Positions 1-9,675 of a stretch of DNA of 14,595 nucleotides are shown in pieces. The stretch spans positions 1 to 14,595 of the forward strand of contig CAMBGO010000037.1 in the NCBI GenBank assembly GCA_945866165.1, written 5' to 3'. Under the pieces are notes generated by a model. That model had not been told where the DNA came from and did not search any database. It worked only from the letters and a program-made list of their open reading frames with translations. Source of the DNA: Chitinophaga pinensis. Lineage in GTDB: Bacteria; Bacteroidota; Bacteroidia; Chitinophagales; Chitinophagaceae. Positions within the stretch are counted from its first letter, which is position 1, and each line of letters begins with the position of its first letter. The position numbers and the translations under genes are program-made.

Positions 1-1922
1 ATTTTTTTAAGATGAGATATCTCATATGAATTTCTATAACGTATGAAATGCTTTACAATCATACCAAGTTCATCACGTGTTGAAAATTTAGAAACAATGG
101 GTGAACTACTTATATGATCATATAAAAGGTGTTCTTGGGATACGAATAAATTATTCTCTCGTTGTAATTTTGCACTAAACATTAGACCGAATTCCAAAAA
201 CCCTTTATCGATTTCAAGAAATTCTGCAATACTTTTTATGAGCACTTTAGGATCATCAATTGATGTTTTTTTAGATTTATCAACATATCTTATATATGCT
301 GATATTAATTGCTGAATTGCTACACTTGATTTTCCAAGTATGCCACTGTTTTTTACATGCATCAATTCCTTAATAACATCACGGGGAATTTGATTCAATA
401 GTTGTTCAGGTATTTCTTTTTTTTCCTGATTGATTACCAATTCCCAATCTTCATCATCCTCTAATTCTTGATCAGTTGAAGTTTTTTTACCTGGTGCATT
501 TTCATAAAGCTGCTCAATAATTGCTACGAATTTGGTTTCGCCTGATTTTTTATTTTTTCTAGGCTTGATTATTTTAACAACTATCTTAAGAAGTTCAGTA
601 TAACGTATATTATAACGCAATGCCATTCGTTTGAAGTGCATTCGCATAAATGCTTCGCTATTTAAATTATTCAGATTTTGTTGAATAAATATTTCAAGTG
701 TTACTTCATTTACAGACTTTTGAACCCTTATATTCGTTTGGTTTATTGGTTTTAAAACCTCTTCTGCAGGTAGATATAATTCATTAATCCACTGAAATAG
801 CTCCTTTTTATCTGGTGCAATTTTTATAAAAAAAGCACTTATGCTTTCTTGTGAAACTTGATTTAAGAAACGTTGACGTATTCTTGGATTTCGAGCATGA
901 TACCTCAGTAATATGGCTAATTGACCTACATCGGTTCTTACCAAATAATCGAAGATTGAAGTAATGGAATTAAAACCACCTTTAATATTTCTATTTAGTG
1001 TATATCCGTGTTGCAAAAAATGTACGAATTCCTCTCCAAATTCATTGTCATAATAAGTAGATATGACTTCATCAGATTGCTTTCGGATATCTGTTATTTT
1101 AATATCAGCTTTAGGTGGGGTTGAGGCAGGTTTTACTATTTCCCTGATCATTTTTTCAATGCCATATCGGTCACTGTAACTATCTTCTAAAATATCTCTT
1201 ATACTTTCAGTTACTCCTTTCTTTCGTCGTACTGATTTTGCTGAGCTAAACAACGCATCGATGATATTTGACTTTATACGTGCAGTAACAACATCGTTTC
1301 CAATAATAACTCCTTGCCGAGCAACAATTTCAAGTATGGCCTTCACCATTGATTGCTGAGGTACTTTAAAATTTGAACCTTGTGTAGAAACCCATCGTGC
1401 AATAAGCATTTCAAGATCTAAATTGAATAAAAGCCTTTTGTATTGAACAGGATTTTTTAATGCCTGTTGCCATATCGACTTCGTTTGATAGCTGCGGGTA
1501 TAAAAAAATCTTGTGAACTCCTTCTTGAGATTGCCCGACCTGGTTGACACCCACCACGGGGTGTTACCATTTTTGATAAAAAAATCGAAGACCGTTTTAT
1601 TTCTTGTCTGACGATCAACAATACGTATCTGCTCAGGAAAATTTTTTATTTTATCCTCAAGCATTCGCTGAAAAGAAGAAATGAAAGCTGATTTAATTGA
1701 ATTCTTCAAATTACGGGTATCCAATTTACCCAAATCGATATCAAGTCTATCGATAACGATGTCCTGATCTTTTATATTATACTGATCAAGTACCTCTTCA
1801 ATATGAGCACCTAGTTCATTCTTAAAAAGACCTTCTATTATTTGACATACCTCTTTAAACTTTTTTTGGTCGCCAATTTTTATTTTAAAAATTTGCTTTT
1901 GGATGATGTGGGTATTCTTCAT
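1..1922 (-). CDS. Contractile injection system tape-measure protein (CIS_TMP/Afp14-like), 3' end outside window
   Basis: I translated this frame by hand. It is open from an ATG at 1922 to the left edge, giving 640 codons with no stop, so the C-terminus lies outside the window. The protein starts MKNTHIIQKQIFKIKIGDQK and continues to an IDRLDIDLGKLD stretch at about residues 60-71. This 'HIIQKQ ... DRLDIDLG' N-terminus is the hallmark I know for the CIS tape-measure family of Bacteroidota injection systems. A second family-like motif, FFIKNGNTPWW, lies near residues 113-124. The rest looks helical, rich in Ile, Lys and Leu, with no membrane segment. The ATG overlaps the TGA of the Afp12-like gene by one base (TGATG), which suggests translational coupling. 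Inferred role: it fills the tube lumen during assembly and sets tube length. Family assignment is fairly sure; the ruler function rests on the family name and position. Confidence 0.85.
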   Translation of the reverse strand, partial: MKNTHIIQKQIFKIKIGDQKKFKEVCQIIEGLFKNELGAHIEEVLDQYNIKDQDIVIDRLDIDLGKLDTRNLKNSIKSAFISSFQRMLEDKIKNFPEQIRIVDRQTRNKTVFDFFIKNGNTPWWVSTRSGNLKKEFTRFFYTRSYQTKSIWQQALKNPVQYKRLLFNLDLEMLIARWVSTQGSNFKVPQQSMVKAILEIVARQGVIIGNDVVTARIKSNIIDALFSSAKSVRRKKGVTESIRDILEDSYSDRYGIEKMIREIVKPASTPPKADIKITDIRKQSDEVISTYYDNEFGEEFVHFLQHGYTLNRNIKGGFNSITSIFDYLVRTDVGQLAILLRYHARNPRIRQRFLNQVSQESISAFFIKIAPDKKELFQWINELYLPAEEVLKPINQTNIRVQKSVNEVTLEIFIQQNLNNLNSEAFMRMHFKRMALRYNIRYTELLKIVVKIIKPRKNKKSGETKFVAIIEQLYENAPGKKTSTDQELEDDEDWELVINQEKKEIPEQLLNQIPRDVIKELMHVKNSGILGKSSVAIQQLISAYIRYVDKSKKTSIDDPKVLIKSIAEFLEIDKGFLEFGLMFSAKLQRENNLFVSQEHLLYDHISSSPIVSKFSTRDELGMIVKHFIRYRNSYEISHLKK

Positions 1923-4705
1923 CACATGCCAGCATTATTTTTAAGTTGTTCGAGGATTTGTGTTAATTGAACAGAAAGAATATCTATATCCTTTAGATCA
2001 CCACTTTCTTGTGATTTTAGATGAAGCCATTTACCAAAAATCTCTTCAAACTTTGATAGTTTTTCCGGATCGAGCAAATATATATTTGCATTAAAGTGTG
2101 CAGGTATGTTTTCCGAAACAATACTTTTGAAAAGTGTTATAAAATCTTGATTTTGAAATCTTGTCGGCCAAGAGGGAAGAATAAAACTTATTTCATTTGA
2201 ATAATTGAATTCCGCTGGCACTTCTTTCATGTTAAGATCAGTAGAAGTAATTTCAAGCACCTGAGTTAACATTAACTCTCTATTGTTTATCCTTGTAAGA
2301 TATATAACTGCATTTTCAAGTGCTTTTTCAGCACCGGGTCTGGAATTAAACTCCTTTTTCAATTTTGCTACAGGCTGCATATTGGAATCATAAAGCAACA
2401 CCTTAAATGTAATATTATTGTCTTCGGATATTACACTGAAATTTTCTGACCTTGAACCCAGCAATGGAATTTCATCTGAAATAATATTTTGTTCGGAAAG
2501 AGAACCTGGGAAATATCCAGTAAGGAAAATTTGTCCAGATTCATCCAAAATATTGAATGTGAAAAAAATCGGTTCCAACGGCCTTAGTAAAATATGTTCA
2601 ATCATATGGAAACCTTCACAATTGGTATTCAATTCAAAAATGCGATTTTTGAATTTCTCAACCAAGTGTTCGCAATTTTCCAAATTCGAATGCTCATAAA
2701 TAACTAGTTCGTTGGAAGAGTCAACTCCCTTGAACAATACACTGTATAATTGATTTCCTGAATTAATGTTTTTAACAATCCTTAAAAATTTAGGATTTGT
2801 AGCATTGGAAAAAAGGTGTGAGATAAATGAAATATGCTGTTTCGGAAAGTGCAACTCATTATCAGAATATGAATTAGGAGAAAGTCTTTTTACAATTATT
2901 TGCACATTGCCTTCCCCTTGAATTGAATCTTCATACCAATTTTCCTGGCTATCAGAATTTTTCTTTATGCCTACCCATTCCAACAATGGTCTTACCAGTG
3001 ATCTTTTTTGCAAATGCAAAATATTCAGCGTAAGACCTATTTTTAATTCAAGTTTTGAAAAATTATCAGTGTCCCAAATCTTTGTACTCTTATAATTAAA
3101 TGCTGTATTTCTTGAAGTTGATAATTGTATAATGTTTTTTAGAAAGCGGACCTTTGTGTCAATGATCCCCTTCTCAATATGCTGTCGGCTTTGCGCGTTA
3201 CCTTGCATCGCATATTTTTTCAATGCATCTCCATCTATGTATTCACTGAACCTAGCCAAAAGATGATCAAGCGCCCTGTTCATCCTTGTATAATAGTTTG
3301 TATCTTGATTTGAAATGGTCTTCAGATACTCCTTAAAACTATCAGGATCACCAAAAATTATTTCTTCAAATAATGGTATTCCGTCAGGGTATTGTGTATA
3401 ATAGGTTTCACCTTCGAGATTATTTATTGAAAACAATTCTCTTAAATGTGTCAACTGCGCAAGATGGTTTGCAATGAACTGCTCGAAAAAAGATAAATAT
3501 CCTCTTAGCTGCACAGATTTTGCCTTACGTTCATTCGAATCATTTCTAGGTATCTGTGAATTTCTTCCTAAGCCATAGGCTATTGGAAAATCATCATGAA
3601 TGGCATAGTGTTTCTCTATTTCCTTTGGAAGGAAACGACCCCTGGGTAGGTTATCTTTATAATTTATTTTTCCAAGGTAATTATTTCGCTTAGCAGCTAA
3701 GTCAAAGTCGATTAACTGTTGCGTTGTAATTGGATCAATATCCAATTCAATATTGTTTTTGAAAATCTGAATACCATCGGGTGTATCTGAATCAACACCT
3801 GCATATTCAATGATAGGATAACTTTCATTATCAAATATTATTTGATCTTCATGAACCGGAATGCCTTTTTTAAGGACTTTGAGATTTACAACATTCTTAA
3901 CTCCCTCAACTTTATTTATAATATCCTTGATTCTTGAAACAAATAATGTATCAGATTTTGGCCTCAGGTTCTCTGTTGGAATATAACCATGAATGGGTTT
4001 GGGACCTGAGAATACTTCGTCGGTATCTTTTCCTTCTTGAATCAATTCAAACGGATCCTGTGATGTTATTTCTGGGTTGATATAGTCATCAATTTCTGAA
4101 TATATTTTAGCCATCACATATTCACCTACAGCATCTACGTCAATATTAATTTTCCCAATAATCGTTAATGGAATCTCATTTAAAAGTTTTAGCCTTACAA
4201 GGTCATTACCAATATTTCTATTTTGATGGAAAAGAGAAGCTACCTCATTCTGTAATGCAGCCCTTTTTTGATCATCAAGCTCCTCTCTACTTTGTATTAA
4301 AATTTCAAACAACCCCTTGTAGCCATAGGGATCATTTTGAATCGGATTCACCCAGGCATTCTTTACCATCTTGATGCGATCAATTATCATCTTCCTATAA
4401 TCCAATTCAGTATATGGATCTATTGGAAAAGCCTCATGTGGAGCAAATAATAAATTGTTTTGTACACTATCAAATTTATCAACATTTAGAAAAAACAGGT
4501 CTTCAATCGGAAGATTTGTTCTGTAAGAAAGATCCATCAGGGCATACACAAGGTATTCCAGTATTGTAACCCCTGGATCATGATAGTTATAATCAGTCCA
4601 GATATCACCAGAATATTTTTGTGTTAGTTCAATTCCCTTTTCTAGCAGTTCATCGAACCGCAAACCAACATTACTGTACTCCTTTTTTGAAATCGAATTT
4701 GCCAA
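1922..4705 (-). CDS. Afp12-like baseplate wedge protein
   Basis: This 927-aa protein carries the motif SGDIWTDYNYHDPGVTILEY near residues 33-52, a signature of gp6/J-related baseplate proteins in phage tails and CIS. Later stretches typical of Afp12-like proteins are RALDHLLARFSEY near the middle and EGFHMIEHILLRP in the C-terminal third. In the particle it should pair with the Afp11-like protein to form the wedges that trigger sheath contraction. The start is a TTG codon. No in-frame ATG, GTG or CTG lies between it and the previous gene's stop except a GTA/GCG-rich stretch that overlaps that gene, and the first internal Met (about residue 57) falls after the conserved WTDYNYHDPG block. The gap to the fibre-like gene upstream is 17 nt and contains a run of seven A. 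The stop codon overlaps the start of the tape-measure gene. Confidence 0.87.
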   Translation of the reverse strand: MANSISKKEYSNVGLRFDELLEKGIELTQKYSGDIWTDYNYHDPGVTILEYLVYALMDLSYRTNLPIEDLFFLNVDKFDSVQNNLLFAPHEAFPIDPYTELDYRKMIIDRIKMVKNAWVNPIQNDPYGYKGLFEILIQSREELDDQKRAALQNEVASLFHQNRNIGNDLVRLKLLNEIPLTIIGKINIDVDAVGEYVMAKIYSEIDDYINPEITSQDPFELIQEGKDTDEVFSGPKPIHGYIPTENLRPKSDTLFVSRIKDIINKVEGVKNVVNLKVLKKGIPVHEDQIIFDNESYPIIEYAGVDSDTPDGIQIFKNNIELDIDPITTQQLIDFDLAAKRNNYLGKINYKDNLPRGRFLPKEIEKHYAIHDDFPIAYGLGRNSQIPRNDSNERKAKSVQLRGYLSFFEQFIANHLAQLTHLRELFSINNLEGETYYTQYPDGIPLFEEIIFGDPDSFKEYLKTISNQDTNYYTRMNRALDHLLARFSEYIDGDALKKYAMQGNAQSRQHIEKGIIDTKVRFLKNIIQLSTSRNTAFNYKSTKIWDTDNFSKLELKIGLTLNILHLQKRSLVRPLLEWVGIKKNSDSQENWYEDSIQGEGNVQIIVKRLSPNSYSDNELHFPKQHISFISHLFSNATNPKFLRIVKNINSGNQLYSVLFKGVDSSNELVIYEHSNLENCEHLVEKFKNRIFELNTNCEGFHMIEHILLRPLEPIFFTFNILDESGQIFLTGYFPGSLSEQNIISDEIPLLGSRSENFSVISEDNNITFKVLLYDSNMQPVAKLKKEFNSRPGAEKALENAVIYLTRINNRELMLTQVLEITSTDLNMKEVPAEFNYSNEISFILPSWPTRFQNQDFITLFKSIVSENIPAHFNANIYLLDPEKLSKFEEIFGKWLHLKSQESGDLKDIDILSVQLTQILEQLKNNAGM

Positions 4706-4722
4706 AATTATTTTTTTATACG

Positions 4723-5457
4723 CTACGCCAATAAGCCGGTAACCTGAAACTGAATAGGATAAGGTTGCCCGGTTTTTTCATCTGTTCCAAAATGGGTGGC
4801 AGTTTTTACCTGCAATGAATAATTGTACAATTCTCCAGACCACCTGAATTTAAGCCTATTAAAAAAATTTCCATAATAGGCATCAGTTTTTTTGATCTTT
4901 CCAAATGAACGCATTCCTCCAAAAGTGTTGATTGCAATTGCATGTGCAATTGCATATTTACCACTTCCTTTCCTACCATCAATTTTTGCCATGATCTCAA
5001 ATGCAGATGGCTTCTCTAATTTCTTAATAATATCATGCCATTTGCCATCGCCAGCTACTTCACCTTGTAGCAGACTACCTACACGATTTGTCATGGCAAT
5101 AGTACCATTAACATCGAGGTTATACCGTGGGTTTGCAACACCTAAACCAATATTGCCTCCATCTTTAAGAACTAGACGCGGCCCGTGATTTGATTCTTGA
5201 AATGCAATGCCAGGAATATCATTGTCATTAAGTGTAACAAACCACTCTGGATCTTTTTTTTGAAGATTCATGTAGAATGACAACAGCCTATTCGAATAAC
5301 CAACAGGCGACAACCTGAATCCACTGTCTACGCCCCGATCAATACCATCATCAACAATATTGATTGTTGAATCAATCAAATCAGAAAATTGCTGCTCTGT
5401 TGGCGCATTTCCTTTTTTGAAAGAATTTCTTAACGTCTGTCTGTTTAGCAATGCCAT
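4723..5457 (-). CDS. Fibre/adhesin-like CIS accessory protein
   Basis: This is a 244-aa protein starting MALLNRQTLRNSF. I prefer the ATG at 5457, five bases after the Afp11-like stop, to a TTG nine codons upstream that would overlap that stop. Three parts are visible. Residues 1-35 form a probable helical attachment segment. Residues about 101-120 read GNIGLGVANPRYNLDVNGTI, a version of the 'NVGIGTTxPxxKLDVNG' motif that precedes trimeric domains in many tail fibres and adhesins. Residues about 138-244 form a Gly/Tyr/aromatic-rich, probably beta-structured domain (WHDIIKKLEKPSAFEIMAKI, then YAIAHAIAI, then FRWSGELYNYSLQVKTATHF). No signal peptide or membrane segment is seen. Its position between two baseplate genes argues for a structural part that attaches to the baseplate. 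Target binding is an inference from the fibre-like motif. It could instead be a baseplate plug or tip substitute. Confidence 0.6.
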   Translation of the reverse strand: MALLNRQTLRNSFKKGNAPTEQQFSDLIDSTINIVDDGIDRGVDSGFRLSPVGYSNRLLSFYMNLQKKDPEWFVTLNDNDIPGIAFQESNHGPRLVLKDGGNIGLGVANPRYNLDVNGTIAMTNRVGSLLQGEVAGDGKWHDIIKKLEKPSAFEIMAKIDGRKGSGKYAIAHAIAINTFGGMRSFGKIKKTDAYYGNFFNRLKFRWSGELYNYSLQVKTATHFGTDEKTGQPYPIQFQVTGLLA

Positions 5458-5462
5458 ATTAA

Positions 5463-8400
5463 TTAGATTTTGAGGGTAAACCAAAAATCATTTTGCTCTT
5501 CTTGTTTTTCAATTGGAATAAGATTCCTAATTCTGTCTGCCTTTTCTTTTTCACTAAAATCTCCACCTACAACCAGATTGGTTCCAATGATGAGGTCTTC
5601 AAGACTCGTCGTCTCTGGAGGGTAATAAGTATTTTCTTCAATTACTTCAATGCTGTTATGAGGGAATGGAACCAATATAGACCAGGGATTTCCATAAACT
5701 ATATCATCAGCATCTTCACCAGCTTTTGCAGAATCCTTCATTTGGTATTTACCATCATCATCAATCTGCATATGAATCACTGAAAACCCTGTTATGAATG
5801 AAACGTATGGTCTGTTTTGAATAAAATCAAGTATATCAGATCTTTTAAAAACCCGACCATCCATGGCGGTATCAGGCTCTCCATAAAACCAAGGACATAT
5901 ATAATACAACAAATCCTTATACAACAACTTCAATGTTGTACCTATCTCTTTTGAAGTAAGTCTGATTTTACACTTGATCCAAATGTATTCGTATGTTGGA
6001 TTTCTTACAATGATATCTGCAAATGGTGTTGCGATTTCTTTTATAAAATTTTCAATTTTATGTACTTCTCCAGGATTCAATAGAGGTTGATAAAATAAAG
6101 AAGAAGGATTGATTTTGGGCAAGGCAACTATAACAATTTGCCCAGTAGTAACATCAGATTCATAACCCAAATGACCAAATGATTTTACAATGGACAACCA
6201 ATCAAATTTTCTTAAAATCATTTTCTCTATATCCCAATTTGTAATAGCCCTGTTCTTATGCCTCAATATCTCACTTACCCTTAGATTAAACTCCATTTGA
6301 TTTTCTTCCAAACGTCCTTCAGTTGTAGGAAGTGGTTGTATAACATCCAATACGCCGGGTATAACTGTTTCCAATGCTTGTGCACTATTTTCAGGCAATG
6401 AAACAGGATGGTCAGGATCATTTTCATTTAATATATATCTTGCTGAGGCAGCGTTCGGATATATGTTCCTGATTCGACTCACCAATTCTGCTTTTTGATT
6501 CGCTGATGCAGCAATCCAAAATAAACCATTTGGTAAAATTTGATTGTTGCTAGAAATATCAATGGGCAATTCAATTGATATGATACCTGAATTAATCAAC
6601 CCATTTGTTTCATCAAAAAGAATGTGTTCTGGTTTAAATTTTTTCCAAGAATTATTTGTTAAATATGACCATTGAATTTCTGGTCCCTTTCCATAACTCC
6701 ATTTAGCATTTCTTTCAAGTTCGAAAAGTAAGCATATTGCATCCTTTGGATTCACTTTATCCAATCCAATGAACAAAGATCCTTCCATGTCAAAGTATGG
6801 GACCAATTTAATATTGTTAGCCTTTCCTTCATTGAATACTACCTGCTTTCCAAATGGATATAGGTGAATGAATGTATTCTTTGCATTGGGTTCGTTCTTG
6901 AAAGAACGCGAACCTGAAAATATCAAACTGGTTGATGCAGTATAATTGATAAATACTCCATTTGCTTGAGGGGTAAATGGATCCCTTGGAAATTCAAAAG
7001 TTACATCAGGTGGTGATTTAACTGCTTTGATTTGTGTTGACCTGGTTAATGTGTCATTGTATACTTGAGAAAAAACTTCATACCCAAATCCTATTGAAGG
7101 AGAATCAAGTTCTAATTTTATGTAACCAAGCTCCATCTTATTATTGAAGTTTTCAAAATCTTCAACTTTTAACGAAGGGTTGTTTCTTATCTTCAATAAA
7201 TTCAGATCGATTTTATCTATAAATCTATTTTTATCTATTCTTGCACTTTCTGGCTCCATCGAAAACATGTCAACAATTTGCCCTGGTTCCGTTTCCTTTG
7301 GATAAAAACGATGGTCAGATAATGCACTAATTCTCAGTTTGAAAGAATCATTTTCTATTGCGTAAGGATAACCTCTATAATATCCACTGATTCCACTATC
7401 ATCCGTGGGCAAACCATGATATTCCCATCCGATTTGCAAGGAATCAATTTTTTTTGCAAAAATTTCGTCATTGCCTATTAGCAAATACGAACCTTTTTTG
7501 GGACTAGCCCCGAGGAAATCAAATGGCGCAGAAGCATCCAATGCTCCGTTGTTACTATTCAGAAATAAATTCTTGAGTTCCTCAACCTTAACCTCAATTT
7601 GTATCTCTTCAAGATCAAGGAAATGTAAATGCGAATATGGATGATATGCATTTGAACCAATTAGGTTGATGCGCAATGTTGGATGTGTTTGTTCCAACCC
7701 ACCCATGTGAATTTCCTCATCATAAAAAGTAAATGCAGGTGCCGATTTGCCTAAGGTGAACCTAAGTGAAAATTGTTTCAAGTCCCACTGAGCCGGAGGA
7801 ACAAATGTAAAATTATTTATTTTTTCCCACCCTTCTGGACCAGTATATTCTAAGGAAATTGAATCTGAAAACACAGAATAAAAAACCTCTTCAGGTTTTA
7901 CTCTTCTAGTATTGGATATATCAATTAAAACTGTAGTGAGATAATGGAATGAACTTTCAGTAAAATTAAAAATAACATTCACTTCTCTTTCTCCAGCATT
8001 CAGTCGAAATGTTGGGGATGATAGTGCAAATCCAATTTGAGCATTTGCCATTGTCCGTTCCTCTTCAGTAAGAAAACGTTGCTCTTCCCCCAATGAACTC
8101 CAACTCACACTATTACCATTAGCGTTTATATTGGGATTCGAATATATTCCTGAAACCATTTGGAATTTGGTGTTTTGATCCACCAATGGATTCCTAGATA
8201 CAAACAATGTCTTGACGTCTTTCAATTCAGCTCTGTTGAGAATTGATTCTCGTTCAATTTTATATTCTACATCAAACCCCTCTGCATTTTGTCCTGCCAA
8301 TATCTTAGTACCCTCTGGAATCATTATCAACTCATCAGTCTCGTTGATGTTAAAATAACATAACATTTTATCGGCAATCCTAGAACGTTTTTTCTGACCA

Positions 8401-9245
8401 AGCACATCTTCAAAATAAAACTTCAATTGTCTTTCTGGAATTTTATTTATATCTCCTTGTACATTCTTATATAGCTGGAGGAAGGTCAACATCAATCCAA
8501 TATGTGGTTGATGAGATGCATTGTTTTCAAGTGAGTTCTTCAATAAACCATTTGCTCTCACAATAAGCAATGACATGGTTTTGTAGATTGGTTTTAGAAT
8601 CAACATCAATTGCTTCAAACCATAATTTAGTGGATCTGAATTTTTGATGCTTGCAAAGAGATCAACGGTTTGGTTGATTTGTTCTTTTTTCCAAAGTCTA
8701 ATAAAATCACTTTCATTTAAATTAAAAAATTGCTTTCCATCTGGTTGGAGTGTGCCATTTGCAATAGCACGTAACTTTTGGTAATACCCTGCGCCTGTAT
8801 ATTCTATAGCAGCATTTAATTCAATTTCAAGTCTAGTGCTATCCCTGTTTTTATTAAACCTTGATGATAATGCATACCAACCATTCAGGGTTTTTAGCAG
8901 TTGAATATTTATGTTGTACAACTCTTGTATAAGATTCAACTTACCAACATTGGAATTTTGATTTTCGAATGAAATCAAAATACTAACACGTTTTTTTTCA
9001 ATTTCTTCCAACGGATAGTTTTCCATTTCTGCCAATAAGAAAATTTCATCAGAGATGAAAAAATCATACCAATCCCCTTCCGGAATATTTTCCAAGTTGT
9101 GGAATCGAATCTGCTTAGAGAGTAAGTTTATGAACTTTAAGAAATCGCTGAATGATCGTTCGTCAGGAAGAAAATATGTTGGATCAAGTGCTTTAGTTGA
9201 AAGCCCTTGATGAAGATTTTTATTTGATGGAACAATACTCGGCAT
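5463..9245 (-). CDS. Afp11-like baseplate protein (J/gp6-like)
   Basis: This is a 1260-aa protein starting at an ATG (MPSIVPSNK) six bases after the gp25-like stop. The N-terminal segment (about residues 24-75, LPDERSFSDFLKFINLLSKQ then WYDFFISDEIFLLAEME) resembles the start of large Bacteroidota CIS baseplate proteins. The middle is long and beta-rich. From about residue 958, the stretch VIPGVLDVIQPLPTTEGRLE, then LRHKNRAITNWDIEKMILRKF and GQIVIVALP, matches the baseplate J/gp47 pattern. Near the C-terminus, about residue 1185, is WSILVPFPHNSIEVIEENTYYP. The expected role is the wedge that links the hub to the sheath and changes shape on firing. The size and place after the gp25-like gene fit Afp11. 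No membrane segment or enzyme motif is evident. In Afp-type clusters a PAAR gene usually sits just upstream; here there is none. Confidence 0.87.
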   Translation of the reverse strand: MPSIVPSNKNLHQGLSTKALDPTYFLPDERSFSDFLKFINLLSKQIRFHNLENIPEGDWYDFFISDEIFLLAEMENYPLEEIEKKRVSILISFENQNSNVGKLNLIQELYNINIQLLKTLNGWYALSSRFNKNRDSTRLEIELNAAIEYTGAGYYQKLRAIANGTLQPDGKQFFNLNESDFIRLWKKEQINQTVDLFASIKNSDPLNYGLKQLMLILKPIYKTMSLLIVRANGLLKNSLENNASHQPHIGLMLTFLQLYKNVQGDINKIPERQLKFYFEDVLGQKKRSRIADKMLCYFNINETDELIMIPEGTKILAGQNAEGFDVEYKIERESILNRAELKDVKTLFVSRNPLVDQNTKFQMVSGIYSNPNINANGNSVSWSSLGEEQRFLTEEERTMANAQIGFALSSPTFRLNAGEREVNVIFNFTESSFHYLTTVLIDISNTRRVKPEEVFYSVFSDSISLEYTGPEGWEKINNFTFVPPAQWDLKQFSLRFTLGKSAPAFTFYDEEIHMGGLEQTHPTLRINLIGSNAYHPYSHLHFLDLEEIQIEVKVEELKNLFLNSNNGALDASAPFDFLGASPKKGSYLLIGNDEIFAKKIDSLQIGWEYHGLPTDDSGISGYYRGYPYAIENDSFKLRISALSDHRFYPKETEPGQIVDMFSMEPESARIDKNRFIDKIDLNLLKIRNNPSLKVEDFENFNNKMELGYIKLELDSPSIGFGYEVFSQVYNDTLTRSTQIKAVKSPPDVTFEFPRDPFTPQANGVFINYTASTSLIFSGSRSFKNEPNAKNTFIHLYPFGKQVVFNEGKANNIKLVPYFDMEGSLFIGLDKVNPKDAICLLFELERNAKWSYGKGPEIQWSYLTNNSWKKFKPEHILFDETNGLINSGIISIELPIDISSNNQILPNGLFWIAASANQKAELVSRIRNIYPNAASARYILNENDPDHPVSLPENSAQALETVIPGVLDVIQPLPTTEGRLEENQMEFNLRVSEILRHKNRAITNWDIEKMILRKFDWLSIVKSFGHLGYESDVTTGQIVIVALPKINPSSLFYQPLLNPGEVHKIENFIKEIATPFADIIVRNPTYEYIWIKCKIRLTSKEIGTTLKLLYKDLLYYICPWFYGEPDTAMDGRVFKRSDILDFIQNRPYVSFITGFSVIHMQIDDDGKYQMKDSAKAGEDADDIVYGNPWSILVPFPHNSIEVIEENTYYPPETTSLEDLIIGTNLVVGGDFSEKEKADRIRNLIPIEKQEEQNDFWFTLKI

Positions 9246-9251
9246 GTTATA

Positions 9252-9668
9252 TTATTTTGGAATATGCGTTCCTTCTAAAATATAATATGGATAAACTATA
9301 TTATCTCTTACATTATTAGATTGGATTTCATACTCAATTGCAAAAACCACAACTCCATCTCGTATGTTGCTGTTGTCAACTTTTACATTAATTACAATAA
9401 TTCTTGGCTCATATGTTCTGATATCATTTTTCAAAACTTCGGCCAGATAGGCTAGGTTTTCACTTCGTCCTGAATCAAATATATGTTCTGTGATCAGGCT
9501 TCCATAACCTAGTCGCATCAGTCTTTCCCCTCTTGATGTATTTAAATAAATTTGTAGGCTTTCTTTAATATCAGCCTCATCACTAACCATGGTAACCTCT
9601 CCCATAGTCTTATTGAAAACTGGGGGGAATGCCCAACCTGTACCTAAAAAAGATTTTTCCTTCTTCAT
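9252..9668 (-). CDS. gp25-like baseplate wedge protein (Afp9-like)
   Basis: This is a 138-aa protein starting MKKEKSFLGTGWAFPPVFNK. The conserved GTGWAFPP near residues 9-16, the SLQIYLNTSRGERLMRLGYG block near 37-56 and the TYEPRI motif near 85-90 identify the gp25/GpW family, shared by T4 gp25, TssE and Afp9. The protein joins the sheath base to the wedge proteins and helps start sheath assembly. A longer reading from a TTG two codons upstream is possible, but the ATG at 9668 gives the family-typical start and leaves a 7-nt gap after the spike gene. The length is normal. It lies directly between the spike gene and the large J-like baseplate gene. Confidence 0.93.
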   Translation of the reverse strand: MKKEKSFLGTGWAFPPVFNKTMGEVTMVSDEADIKESLQIYLNTSRGERLMRLGYGSLITEHIFDSGRSENLAYLAEVLKNDIRTYEPRIIVINVKVDNSNIRDGVVVFAIEYEIQSNNVRDNIVYPYYILEGTHIPK

Positions 9669-9675
9669 TTTCAAT

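Noticed and set aside
4933..4954. Two copies of the palindrome TGCAATTGCA separated by two bases
   Set aside because: They encode the repeated residues AIAHAIAI inside the fibre-like gene, so a coding explanation is enough.
4892..5188. Plus-strand open frames within the minus-strand genes (for example here and at 10442-10771)
   Set aside because: They lie wholly inside well-supported minus-strand genes and show no recognisable protein features.
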